Assembly: GCA_036271375.1 (NCBI GenBank)
Contig: DATBAT010000180.1
Coordinates: forward strand, 1-34,783
Length of the DNA stretch: 34,783 nucleotides
Direction of reading: 5' to 3'
DNA from: DATBAT01 sp036271375
GTDB lineage: Bacteria > Acidobacteriota > Terriglobia > Terriglobales > Acidobacteriaceae
Within the stretch, counting starts at the first letter, position 1; every line of letters starts with the position of its first letter. Made by a program: the position numbers and the translations under genes. Positions 7,715 to 14,529 of the stretch are shown piece after piece. The notes beneath the pieces were generated by a model that saw only the letters and a program-made list of their open reading frames with translations, ran no database searches and was not told the origin of the DNA.

Positions 7715-9235
7715 CTACTTTATCTCGATTACTGCCAGGCCGTTAGCGGGGATTTCTACGGTCAGTTCGCCATGTTCTATGCGGCGGATTTCGGGTGCTG
7801 GGAGTTCCGTGGATTGACGGATTTCCTTTAGCTGCGATTGCGTGGGGTAGCGCGGGGAGCCTTGCTTTTCGTAGGCGGGATGCGGGTCACCATGGTCGCG
7901 GTCAACCCGATGAATGGTGGCGCGGCGGGCTTTGTTGTCTTCGAATTTCAGCTGGATCGTCTTGGGGCTCGCGTAGCTCCAGAGGGCGACTACGAGACGC
8001 CCATCGGGCCGGCGGGTTACGAGGGCGGAATCGGAGTTTACATCCAGGCGCTCGTTGCCTAGCAGGTGAAGGATTTTGAAGACGTTGAATGCCGGCTTGT
8101 GAATGTTGTCGGCGGCGATCAGGCCGTATCCGCCGTAGAAGGGTTGTTTGACCACTCCCTGTTCTTCGAAGACGTCGGAGAACGACCAGTACGACATTTC
8201 GGTGACCAGGCCGTCGCATTGGCGGATAGTATCGGCCATCCACGGGCCCATATAGGTGGAGTCGGTGATGGCGGGCTCGTTCATGTAGCTGGCGTTGTAC
8301 TCGCTCCAGAAGAGCGGAAGTTCGGGCATGGCGGAGGCCTTGATCTGCTTGTGCACTTTTTCCACGGAACGGCAGACCATGTTTTCCCGCGGGATTTTTT
8401 CATCCGTGCCGAAGACGTCTTTGGCGGAGTCGTTACCGTAGACGTGGGAGGAGACGAAATTCAGCGGAATGTGGTTGTCCGCGCAATGTTTGATCAAGTC
8501 ATCTACCCAGGCTGCTTGGGCCGTGGCAGGTCCGCCCACGCGGAGTTTTTCACTTACCTTCTTTACGCTTTTTGCTGAGTGATCGTATAACTCGAAGTAA
8601 GTGGGCTGCTGCGGCTTGCCTGCCCAGAAGTCGATGTTGGGTTCGTTCCAGACTTCGAAGTACCACTGGGAAACTTCGTCTATGCCGTAGCGGTCGACCA
8701 GGTGCTTGGTGAATTGATAGACGAGGTCGTCCCACTTGGCAAAGTCTTTGGGTGGGGAAACGTTTTGCTTATACCAAAAAGGATGGAGCGCTTGCGGATC
8801 GGAGGCAAGCTTCTTCGGCATGAAGCTTAGTTCGACGAAGGGGCGGACGCCGGAATCCAGAAGACCGTCGTAAATCTGATCGACGTAGCTGAAGTTGTAG
8901 ACAGCGTTGCCTTGCGCGTCTTCGTCGTATACCCCGATGTCATCGAGAAAGATGGCGTGGAAGCGGATGTATTTCACATCGGTGGCCTGCTTTACGTCGC
9001 GCAGGTCGCGGCGGTAGCTATCGCGGAGACTGAGGTTGGCGCGTCCGGAGCCGAACATGTGCTCCCAGAAGTGAGGGAGCGGGTGGGCTGGGGCGGCGGA
9101 GTTGATGGTAATCGCTGTCTGAGCGGCGGCTAACGGCGCAAGAAGCAGGAATGCGATCAGGGAACACAAGGTCCCCTTCGAAAAGCTCTGGGCAGGCTCT
9201 CGGCTTCGGTCGGGATGACACAGATTTTTCATCAT
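7715..9235 (-). CDS. Secreted GH39-family glycoside hydrolase (beta-xylosidase-like)
   Basis: A 506-residue protein with an N-terminal export signal (SLIAFLLLAPLAAAQ). The (beta/alpha)8 GH39 domain covers about residues 45-400. It shows FEVWNEPN, with the putative acid/base Glu198, and LFWSEYNAS, with the putative nucleophile Glu312. A small beta domain ends the protein (LTVEIPANGLAVIEIK). Family members are retaining enzymes: beta-xylosidases, alpha-L-iduronidases, and some acting on bacterial exopolysaccharides. The substrate here is unknown; the setting next to a glucan synthase suggests glycan processing in the periplasm. The start is uncertain. Residues 6 to ~25 of the ATG start at 9235 are a translated copy of a dispersed repeat (bases 9161-9220), and a TTG at 9169 just before the hydrophobic core is an alternative. 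Confidence 0.85.
   Translation of the reverse strand: MMKNLCHPDRSREPAQSFSKGTLCSLIAFLLLAPLAAAQTAITINSAAPAHPLPHFWEHMFGSGRANLSLRDSYRRDLRDVKQATDVKYIRFHAIFLDDIGVYDEDAQGNAVYNFSYVDQIYDGLLDSGVRPFVELSFMPKKLASDPQALHPFWYKQNVSPPKDFAKWDDLVYQFTKHLVDRYGIDEVSQWYFEVWNEPNIDFWAGKPQQPTYFELYDHSAKSVKKVSEKLRVGGPATAQAAWVDDLIKHCADNHIPLNFVSSHVYGNDSAKDVFGTDEKIPRENMVCRSVEKVHKQIKASAMPELPLFWSEYNASYMNEPAITDSTYMGPWMADTIRQCDGLVTEMSYWSFSDVFEEQGVVKQPFYGGYGLIAADNIHKPAFNVFKILHLLGNERLDVNSDSALVTRRPDGRLVVALWSYASPKTIQLKFEDNKARRATIHRVDRDHGDPHPAYEKQGSPRYPTQSQLKEIRQSTELPAPEIRRIEHGELTVEIPANGLAVIEIK
9161..9220 (+). repeat. Dispersed repeat, GGTCCC...GGGATGACA family, unit 2, inside the GH39 5' end
   Basis: Starts ggaacacaaggtcccc and ends cggtcgggatgaca. 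The left border matches the copy at 18319-18354 (ggaacacaaggtccc), and the right border is shared by most copies. It overlaps the first codons of the GH39 gene and is translated in frame as part of its N-terminus. Confidence 0.65.
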
Positions 9236-9485
9236 GACGTTCAGGACATATTAACGCTGTGGCGGTTGGTTGGGGAATTCGTAGGTGGGGGTTGCTTTGT
9301 CTGGCTACGAAAGAACAGCGTTCAGCAATTAGCACTTGGCATTTAGCTTTGCGAGGAGGGTGCGGTAGAGGCCCCCCTTCGGCTTCGCTCGGGGCAGGCT
9401 TTCGACTTCGCGTGAGCTTGGGGGGGCGGTGGATGGAGCCATAGCGGAGCTATGTCTCTACGCCAGCACATCGGATGACAAATAT
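9236..9485. other. 250-base intergenic stretch, repeat-rich, no gene seen
   Basis: It separates the GH39 start from the GH144 stop. It holds an AT-rich run (ttcagcaattagcacttgg at 9321-9339), a C/G-rich region bounded by gcccccc and ggggggc (9371-9427) with a partial GGCTTCGCTCGGGG repeat core, and the palindromic repeat at 9440-9461. No convincing promoter or open frame was seen. The size of the gap and its repeats weaken the case that GH144 and GH39 share one transcript. Confidence 0.5.
9440..9461. repeat. Palindromic dispersed repeat, GCTAyGTCTCTACGCC family, unit 3
   Basis: The inverted repeat catagc-gga-gctatg at 9440-9454 is followed by tctctac. Compared with the copy at 7674, the stem carries the compensating change CG to TA on both arms (cgtagc...gctacg versus catagc...gctatg). 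That suggests the stem itself is under selection or copied as a hairpin. Confidence 0.6.
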
Positions 9486-10928
9486 TTATTTCTCGTCGGC
9501 TTCGAAGCCGGCGCGTTCCATCCCGCGCTGAGCTTCTTCACTTTTCATGAAGGTGTCCCAGATGAAAGACGTGCGAACGTTTTCCGCCATGATCATGCTT
9601 ATGCCGGTGTCGATACCGACCACGTCGGTGTCGTACCAGTTTTTTAACGGGTTAAAGGCGTTCACGAAACCGTAACTGGTCCAGGATTGTGTGTAACGGG
9701 TGCGCATGTTGCGCAAAACGCGCATGACGGGTTGTGGCAGAAATGGTAGCGAACCTGCGGCGGCGCTGGGAACTACGCTGCCGTCGATTGGGCCCATGGC
9801 TGGCGGGCCGCCCCAGACCACGTATCCATTTTGCGAATCGGAGGCGGTGATACCCCACAAATCATCGCTGTAGCTGGAATATTGTTTGCTCAACTCCAGG
9901 CAGAAGCGGCGGTGCACGTCGGTGGCGATGATGGAGTTCTGAAAATAGTTAGTGTGTTCGTCGTGTTTGCCGCGGAAATCAAACCAGCCCTGGGAATACT
10001 GGTGGACGAACAGGGGCGCGAAGGAACCTACGTAGCGCAGCCCGTCGTATTCAAAAATGGTCCGCTTCCAGGCATGCCAGGTCCGCGAAGACAGGGAATG
10101 GGTCGGCGAACCCATGCCCAAGAGATAGATCATCATCAATTCGCTGTAGTAGTCCCAACGGCTGGGGAGGAATCCAACTTCCGGCGACCAGCCGTGGGTC
10201 ACGAGGGCCGTGTCTTCGGAGAGCCAGGTCCAATCCACGCGGTTGAAAATCAGGTTGGCGAGCTGAGTGATATCAGGATCGCGGAAATGTTCACGGCAGA
10301 CCAACACACCGCATAGAAGGATGGCGGTATCGACAGACGAAATTTCGGAATCCCAGATACGGTCACCAGTGTTGATGTTGGCGAAGTGATAAAAGAATCC
10401 CCTGTGGTTGGGCAGTTTCTTCCAGAGAGACCGCAGGGTTGATATGACGCGCACGCGGGCGTCGTTGGTGGGGATGTATCCACGTTTGTCGCCGATGGCC
10501 ATGGCGGTCAGGCCGAAGCCGGTGGCCGCAATGCTGGCCACGATGCTGGTGTCCGCGCCAGGAGTGCGAGCGTTGCAACGGTCTTTGATCAAGCCGGTTT
10601 GCGGATTACCTTGTTCCCAGAAAAAACAGAAATTTGCCGCCTGCATCTCGTCGAGAAATTGGTCATCGTCGGGAAGCAAGACGGTCTTGGGCGGAAAAGG
10701 CGCGGGCCTCTTCGGCACATCAGGCTCGGGCGCCATGGCCGGGCTGAAGGCATTGCCGCTTAGCGGCAAGGCTGCACCGGCAGCGAGAAGTCCTTTGAGC
10801 GCAGTTCGGCGCGACACTTTCTTCTGGCTGGGTTTGGGGTGGTCCACTAGCAGAATTTTAGATGATTGTGGGCGTTGCAGACGTCCGTGGACGCCATAAG
10901 AGTAAACCGACGGTAATCCCATGAACAT
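9486..10928 (-). CDS. Tat-exported GH144-like enzyme (endo-beta-1,2-glucanase family, glycoamylase-like PF10091)
   Basis: A 480-residue protein with a twin-arginine signal (SRRTALKGLLAAGAALPLSG, Arg40-Arg41). The rest is one (alpha/alpha)6 glycoamylase-like domain. Recognisable blocks are SIAATGFGLTAMAIGDKRGYI, GFFYHFANINTGDR, the acidic motif DSEISSVDTA (~190), FLPSRWDYYSELMM, FVHQYSQGWFDFR, WGITASDSQNGYV and DTGISMIMAENVR. Length and motifs fit GH144, whose characterised members are endo-beta-1,2-glucanases. Older databases call the domain glucoamylase, which should not be taken as alpha-glucan activity. Export to the periplasm would place it where a beta-1,2-glucan made by the neighbouring synthase would arrive. 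The start is uncertain: the ATG at 10928 gives a long 38-residue stretch before the twin arginines, and a GTG at 10847 gives a more typical Tat signal. No strong Shine-Dalgarno was seen at either. Confidence 0.85.
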   Translation of the reverse strand: MFMGLPSVYSYGVHGRLQRPQSSKILLVDHPKPSQKKVSRRTALKGLLAAGAALPLSGNAFSPAMAPEPDVPKRPAPFPPKTVLLPDDDQFLDEMQAANFCFFWEQGNPQTGLIKDRCNARTPGADTSIVASIAATGFGLTAMAIGDKRGYIPTNDARVRVISTLRSLWKKLPNHRGFFYHFANINTGDRIWDSEISSVDTAILLCGVLVCREHFRDPDITQLANLIFNRVDWTWLSEDTALVTHGWSPEVGFLPSRWDYYSELMMIYLLGMGSPTHSLSSRTWHAWKRTIFEYDGLRYVGSFAPLFVHQYSQGWFDFRGKHDEHTNYFQNSIIATDVHRRFCLELSKQYSSYSDDLWGITASDSQNGYVVWGGPPAMGPIDGSVVPSAAAGSLPFLPQPVMRVLRNMRTRYTQSWTSYGFVNAFNPLKNWYDTDVVGIDTGISMIMAENVRTSFIWDTFMKSEEAQRGMERAGFEADEK

Positions 10929-10988
10929 CGTAGACGTGGCTTAATAGAGGAGTTCCCCGTCGTAGAATGCAGGATTGAGTTCCCTGGG
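10929..10988. promoter_or_regulatory. Short divergent intergenic region, 60 bases
   Basis: It separates the divergent starts of the GH144-like gene and the membrane-anchored carboxypeptidase-regulatory-like gene. Promoters for both must lie here or within the 5' coding ends. If the GH144 start is really at 10847, the region grows to 141 bases. I could not pick a convincing -35/-10 pair. Confidence 0.35.
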
Positions 10989-11969
10989 ATGAGCCGCGGC
11001 AAGAAAATCACGGTTTGGGTGGGATTGGCCTGCATCATAGCGGTGGCTGCGATATTTGTGGCGCGTTACGTGAAGCAGCGGCAGATCTCTCTGATTGGGG
11101 CGGTGATCCGAAAAGATACCGATCCCAATAAGGAATTGCCGATTGCCGACGTGGAGGTCATTGCCTCGAACGGCGCCGCCATGGCAACGGTGAAGTCGGA
11201 CGCGACCGGCTACTTCCGAATCCGGCTAGGGGCGCGGCTTTTGCGGGAACAGGCAGTCACACTGCAATTTCGCCATCCCGAATATCAGCCGATGGAGATG
11301 AAGGGAATCATGGGCGACAAGTTGTATTTGGCGCAGATGGTTCCACTGCCGCAAGACTCGCCGCGGCCGGACCATCCCGACATGACGGTGGGAAATCTGG
11401 TGGCGCGTTATTCGGTGAAAGAAACGACCTCGGCCAACGTGGGCAGCGCGGTACGCGCGTTTCAGGTGGTGAATAAAGCTAACGTGCCATGCAAGGGACA
11501 GGACCCGTGTTCCCCAGATGGAAAGTGGAAGGGCGCGATTGCGTCGGCGGCCCTCGACGCGGGCGAAGGCAACGTGTTCCGGAATGCCCGCGCTTCGTGC
11601 ATTGCGGGACCTTGTCCATTTACGCGAATTGAGAGTGACGACTTCACGCGTGGCGGGCGTAACATCAGCGTGACCGTACGCAACTGGTCAGACAGTACGA
11701 CGTTCCTGCTAGAGGCGGAAGTGTTTCATCCTTCCGAAAGTGACATGGTGCGTCGGTCGTATCCAGTGACGTTCGGGCAGACGCTTAACTTTACCTTGCC
11801 GGCCACCGCGCAGGGGTTGAGCATTGAAGCGGAAATCAATGGCGATGGGATTGTTTTTCCCGTGGGTCCGGAGTTGTATTTGAGTTGGGCGGAGTGCAAT
11901 GCGCGCGTCAATCGCGACCAGACAAAAGTCTATCGTTGTGAGTTAAAGCCGGGGTACAGATTCAAATGA
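10989..11969 (+). CDS. Membrane-anchored protein with carboxypeptidase-regulatory-like domain, function unknown
   Basis: A 326-residue protein with one N-terminal membrane segment (VWVGLACIIAVAAIFVARYV, ~9-28) and the rest predicted outside the cytoplasm. Residues ~35-115 look like a CarbReg/CNA-B-type beta-sandwich: LIGAVIRKDTD, LPIADVEVIAS, SDATGYFRIRL and VTLQFRHPEYQ. The C-terminal ~180 residues form a second, beta-rich domain with cysteine pairs (PCKGQDPC, SCIAGPC), which might form disulfides in the periplasm. No enzyme motif was seen. It is the first gene of a trio: its TGA overlaps the ATG of the SDR gene in ATGA at 11966-11969, so translation is probably coupled. The start is the ATG at 10989, with only a weak AGGA about 13 bases upstream. 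Confidence 0.75.
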   Translation: MSRGKKITVWVGLACIIAVAAIFVARYVKQRQISLIGAVIRKDTDPNKELPIADVEVIASNGAAMATVKSDATGYFRIRLGARLLREQAVTLQFRHPEYQPMEMKGIMGDKLYLAQMVPLPQDSPRPDHPDMTVGNLVARYSVKETTSANVGSAVRAFQVVNKANVPCKGQDPCSPDGKWKGAIASAALDAGEGNVFRNARASCIAGPCPFTRIESDDFTRGGRNISVTVRNWSDSTTFLLEAEVFHPSESDMVRRSYPVTFGQTLNFTLPATAQGLSIEAEINGDGIVFPVGPELYLSWAECNARVNRDQTKVYRCELKPGYRFK

Positions 11970-12733
11970 GTTCGTTTGCTACTTATCCGAGTTTGCGGGA
12001 TCGCGTGGTGCTGGTGACCGGCGGCGGCTCGGGTATTGGCGCAGGCATGGTGGAGCATTTTGCGGCGCAGGGTTCGCGGGTGGCGTTTATCGACGTGGGG
12101 GTTGAAGTGTCGAAGAAACTGGTGGAGACCCTGACGCCAGGGAGCGCACACGCTCCTTACTTCGCGCATTGCGACTTGACCGACACTCATGCATTGCGCG
12201 CGACCATCCAAGATATCGAAGCGCGGCTGGGCGGAATTCGTGTGCTGGTGAACAACGCGGCGAATGACGACCGCCATGTGTCCGCGGAAGTTACTCCTGA
12301 GTATTGGGACAACCGGATGAACGTGAACTTGAAACACCAATTTTTTGCCACTCAAGCTGTGGTTCCGGGAATGAAAGCGGCGGGCGGCGGGTCGATCATC
12401 AATATGAGTTCGATTGCCTGGATGATCCCGTCGAGCGGAATGCCGGTTTATGTGACTGCCAAAGCGGCGATCATGGGACTGACCAAGACCATGGCGAAAG
12501 AACATGGGGAGGCGGGAATCCGGGTGAATGTAGTCCTACCGGGGGCGATCAATACCGAGCGCCAAATTCGTTTGTGGAGAAGCCCGGAGTATGACGCGGA
12601 GGTGCTGCGCAACCAGAGCCTGAAGCGGCATTTGTTGCCCGACGATGTAGCGCGGTTAGTGCTGTTTCTGTCGGCGGACGACAGCAGCGCGATTACCGGC
12701 CAGGCGCATATCGTAGACGGCGGGTGGGTATGA
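11966..12733 (+). CDS. Short-chain dehydrogenase/reductase (classical SDR)
   Basis: A 255-residue cytoplasmic NAD(P)-dependent oxidoreductase with a Rossmann fold. It has the cofactor glycine motif TGGGSGIG (18-25), Asp43 at the end of the second strand (AFIDV), suggesting NAD preference, NNAAN (96-100), the catalytic Ser in NMSSIAW (~148-149), YVTAK with Tyr162 and Lys166, and the closing GQAHIVDGGW. The length is standard. The substrate cannot be deduced; sugar or polyol dehydrogenases are common among such sequences. The gene is held between two secreted or membrane proteins by ATGA overlaps at both ends (11966-11969 and 12730-12733), unusual company for a cytoplasmic enzyme. Confidence 0.93.
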   Translation: MSSFATYPSLRDRVVLVTGGGSGIGAGMVEHFAAQGSRVAFIDVGVEVSKKLVETLTPGSAHAPYFAHCDLTDTHALRATIQDIEARLGGIRVLVNNAANDDRHVSAEVTPEYWDNRMNVNLKHQFFATQAVVPGMKAAGGGSIINMSSIAWMIPSSGMPVYVTAKAAIMGLTKTMAKEHGEAGIRVNVVLPGAINTERQIRLWRSPEYDAEVLRNQSLKRHLLPDDVARLVLFLSADDSSAITGQAHIVDGGWV

Positions 12734-14262
12734 GGGCGTTTCGAGCGTTGGTGTTGTTATTCGCGGTTGCGGCGTTTGCGCAGAACTCTCCGCAGTCGCG
12801 TGAAGTCATCATCATCGAGGGAATGGTGCGCAACGCCGCCGGCGAAGCCGTGCCCAATGCCACCGTAGTGTTGGAGCAGAAAGATCAGCCAAAACCTACC
12901 GAGACTACGACAACCAACGAAGGGACATTTGGGTTTGCGCCGGAGCATCCGGGAATTTTCAAGATTACGGCGAAAAAGGCAGGATTCCACGACGCGGTGG
13001 TCGATGGGCTGGCGCTTTCTCCGGGAGAAAAGAAGCGGGTGAATCTGGTGTTAGAGGCTCCGGGCTCGACGACCATGGAGTTCGAGGACAAACCTAACTT
13101 CACGGTGGCTGGTGTCACGGACTACACCGCGGCGGGCGGGCATGGAGCGGACACAAACCTGCGAACCAGTGAGACGCTGGCGCGGGAGACGCTGGCGCTA
13201 AAGGAACCGAAGGCACCGAGCCAGGCTAATATTCAGATTGAAAGCAAACTGCGTGGGGCTTTGCGCCCAGGCAGTTTCGAAGCCAATTATCAGCTGGGGA
13301 AGTTTTATATGGCGTCCGGGCGATATGCGGAGGCGGTCCCTTTGTTGGAGACGGCTTGCAAGCTGCGGTCTGGAGATTTTTCCAGTGGCTACGAATTGGC
13401 TCTGGCTTACAAGTCCGCTGGCAATTTAGAGAAGGCGCGGCAGCAGGCGGAGAAGATGCTGGCAAGCTCGAACCGCGCGGAATTGCATCGGCTGCTGGGA
13501 GACATTGCGGAGCAATCAGGCGATTCGTTACGCGCGGTCCGGGAATATGAGGCGGCGGCACGGCAGGAACCCAGCGAACAGAACTATTTTGAGTGGGGTG
13601 CTGAGTTGTTGCTGCACCGCGCGATTCTGCCCGCGATCGAAGTGTTTACCAAGGGAAGTGCGGCGCATCCTAAGTCGGCGCGGATGCTGGCCGGGTTGGG
13701 TGCGGCGCTTTATGCCAGCGGCCGTTACGATGAGGCCGCCGCGCGACTTTGCGCGGCTTCGGATCTGAAGCCTTCCGACGAGTTGCCGTATTTGTTCTTA
13801 GGCAAAATGGAGAAGGCAGTGAAAGTGCCGTTGCCATGCGGAGATGCAAAGCTGGCGCGGTTCGCGGGCGAGCAGCCGGGAAATGCACTGGCCAACTACT
13901 ACTACGCGGTGGCGCTATTGAAACGCGGGGATGCTCCTCAGGCCGAGTCTCTCCTCACTAAAGCCGTGGCCCTGGATCCCAAGTGTGGCGATGCTTACTT
14001 CCAGCTAGGAACTTTGTATGCCGCCCGTGGTGAGATGCCGGGGGCGATCGACGCCTACCAGAAGGCGATTGCAGCCAGCCCTGAGCTAGGAGAAGCGCAT
14101 TACCGTTTGGGGCAGGCTTATAAACGAAGCGGGGATGTGGCCCGCGCAGAACAGGAATTGGCCGCTTACGCCCAACTGGAGAAGACTCAAACTGCGGAAG
14201 TGGAGCGACAACGGCACGAGTTGCAGCAGTTTTTGGTGGTACTGAAAGGTGATGCCCGGTAA
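12730..14262 (+). CDS. Secreted CarbReg-TPR protein
   Basis: About 510 residues with a signal peptide (RAFRALVLLFAVAAFAQ). A carboxypeptidase-regulatory-like domain covers ~25-110 (VIIIEGMVRNAAGEAVPNA, TTTNEGTFGFAPEHPGIFKI). A TPR superhelix covers ~165-500 (YQLGKFYMASGRYAEAVPLL, AYFQLGTLYAARGEMPGAID, AHYRLGQAYKRSGDVARAEQ). The C-terminus has a charged helix (EVERQRHELQQF). The TPR part is clearly paralogous to the protein at 28697: both contain the block EPSE.N.F.WG.ELLLHR and end with a similar ExxRQRxExxQF helix. It probably acts as a periplasmic scaffold; the partner is unknown. The ATG at 12730 overlaps the SDR stop (ATGA); an in-frame GTG lies two codons upstream but is less likely. Confidence 0.85.
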   Translation: MRAFRALVLLFAVAAFAQNSPQSREVIIIEGMVRNAAGEAVPNATVVLEQKDQPKPTETTTTNEGTFGFAPEHPGIFKITAKKAGFHDAVVDGLALSPGEKKRVNLVLEAPGSTTMEFEDKPNFTVAGVTDYTAAGGHGADTNLRTSETLARETLALKEPKAPSQANIQIESKLRGALRPGSFEANYQLGKFYMASGRYAEAVPLLETACKLRSGDFSSGYELALAYKSAGNLEKARQQAEKMLASSNRAELHRLLGDIAEQSGDSLRAVREYEAAARQEPSEQNYFEWGAELLLHRAILPAIEVFTKGSAAHPKSARMLAGLGAALYASGRYDEAAARLCAASDLKPSDELPYLFLGKMEKAVKVPLPCGDAKLARFAGEQPGNALANYYYAVALLKRGDAPQAESLLTKAVALDPKCGDAYFQLGTLYAARGEMPGAIDAYQKAIAASPELGEAHYRLGQAYKRSGDVARAEQELAAYAQLEKTQTAEVERQRHELQQFLVVLKGDAR

Positions 14263-14529
14263 GGCCCGGTTGGAAACTTAGTTTTAAGTCCCCAGTTTTT
14301 AGTTCCTAGTTCTAGTTCCCAAATTTTACTTCCTAGTTGTATTCAGACTTTCTTCCCGTTAAATTTGTGCCCGCGTGCAACACTCCGAATTTCCCTGGGG
14401 GCTGCTATTTCATCGGTTGGTGATCATTGGGATTTCGATGAGGAGGCCGTCGAGAAGGTTAGGGTGTTGGCTGAGAGTCGCTAGATCTTTGGGTTGGTAG
14501 GGGTCCAGTGGGACCGCACAATGGCACGG
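14263..14529. other. 267-base convergent intergenic stretch, AT-rich repeat, no gene seen
   Basis: It lies between the stops of two convergent genes. Bases 14275-14340 hold degenerate units (agtttttagttcctagttct) related to those at 1218-1257. The remainder has no obvious hairpin plus T-run and no convincing open frame, although terminators for both convergent units would be expected here. Confidence 0.5.
14275..14340. repeat. Degenerate AGTTYYTAGTT-type AT-rich repeat, copy 2
   Basis: Successive units cttagttttaag, agtttttagttcc, tagttctagttcc and ttcctagttg form a loosely periodic AT-rich run in otherwise GC-rich DNA. Copy 1 is at 1218-1257 and shares ttcttagttct-like words. Confidence 0.45.

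Noticed and set aside
9371..9427. gcccccc...ggggggc considered as a terminator for the GH144-like gene
   Set aside because: The loop would be over 40 bases, there is no T-run on the minus strand after it, and it contains a degenerate copy of the dispersed repeat core.
9486..10928. Annotation as an alpha-glucan glucoamylase
   Set aside because: The domain name is historical. The motif order fits the GH144/glycoamylase-like group, whose characterised members act on beta-1,2-glucan, and the neighbour is a beta-1,2-glucan synthase.
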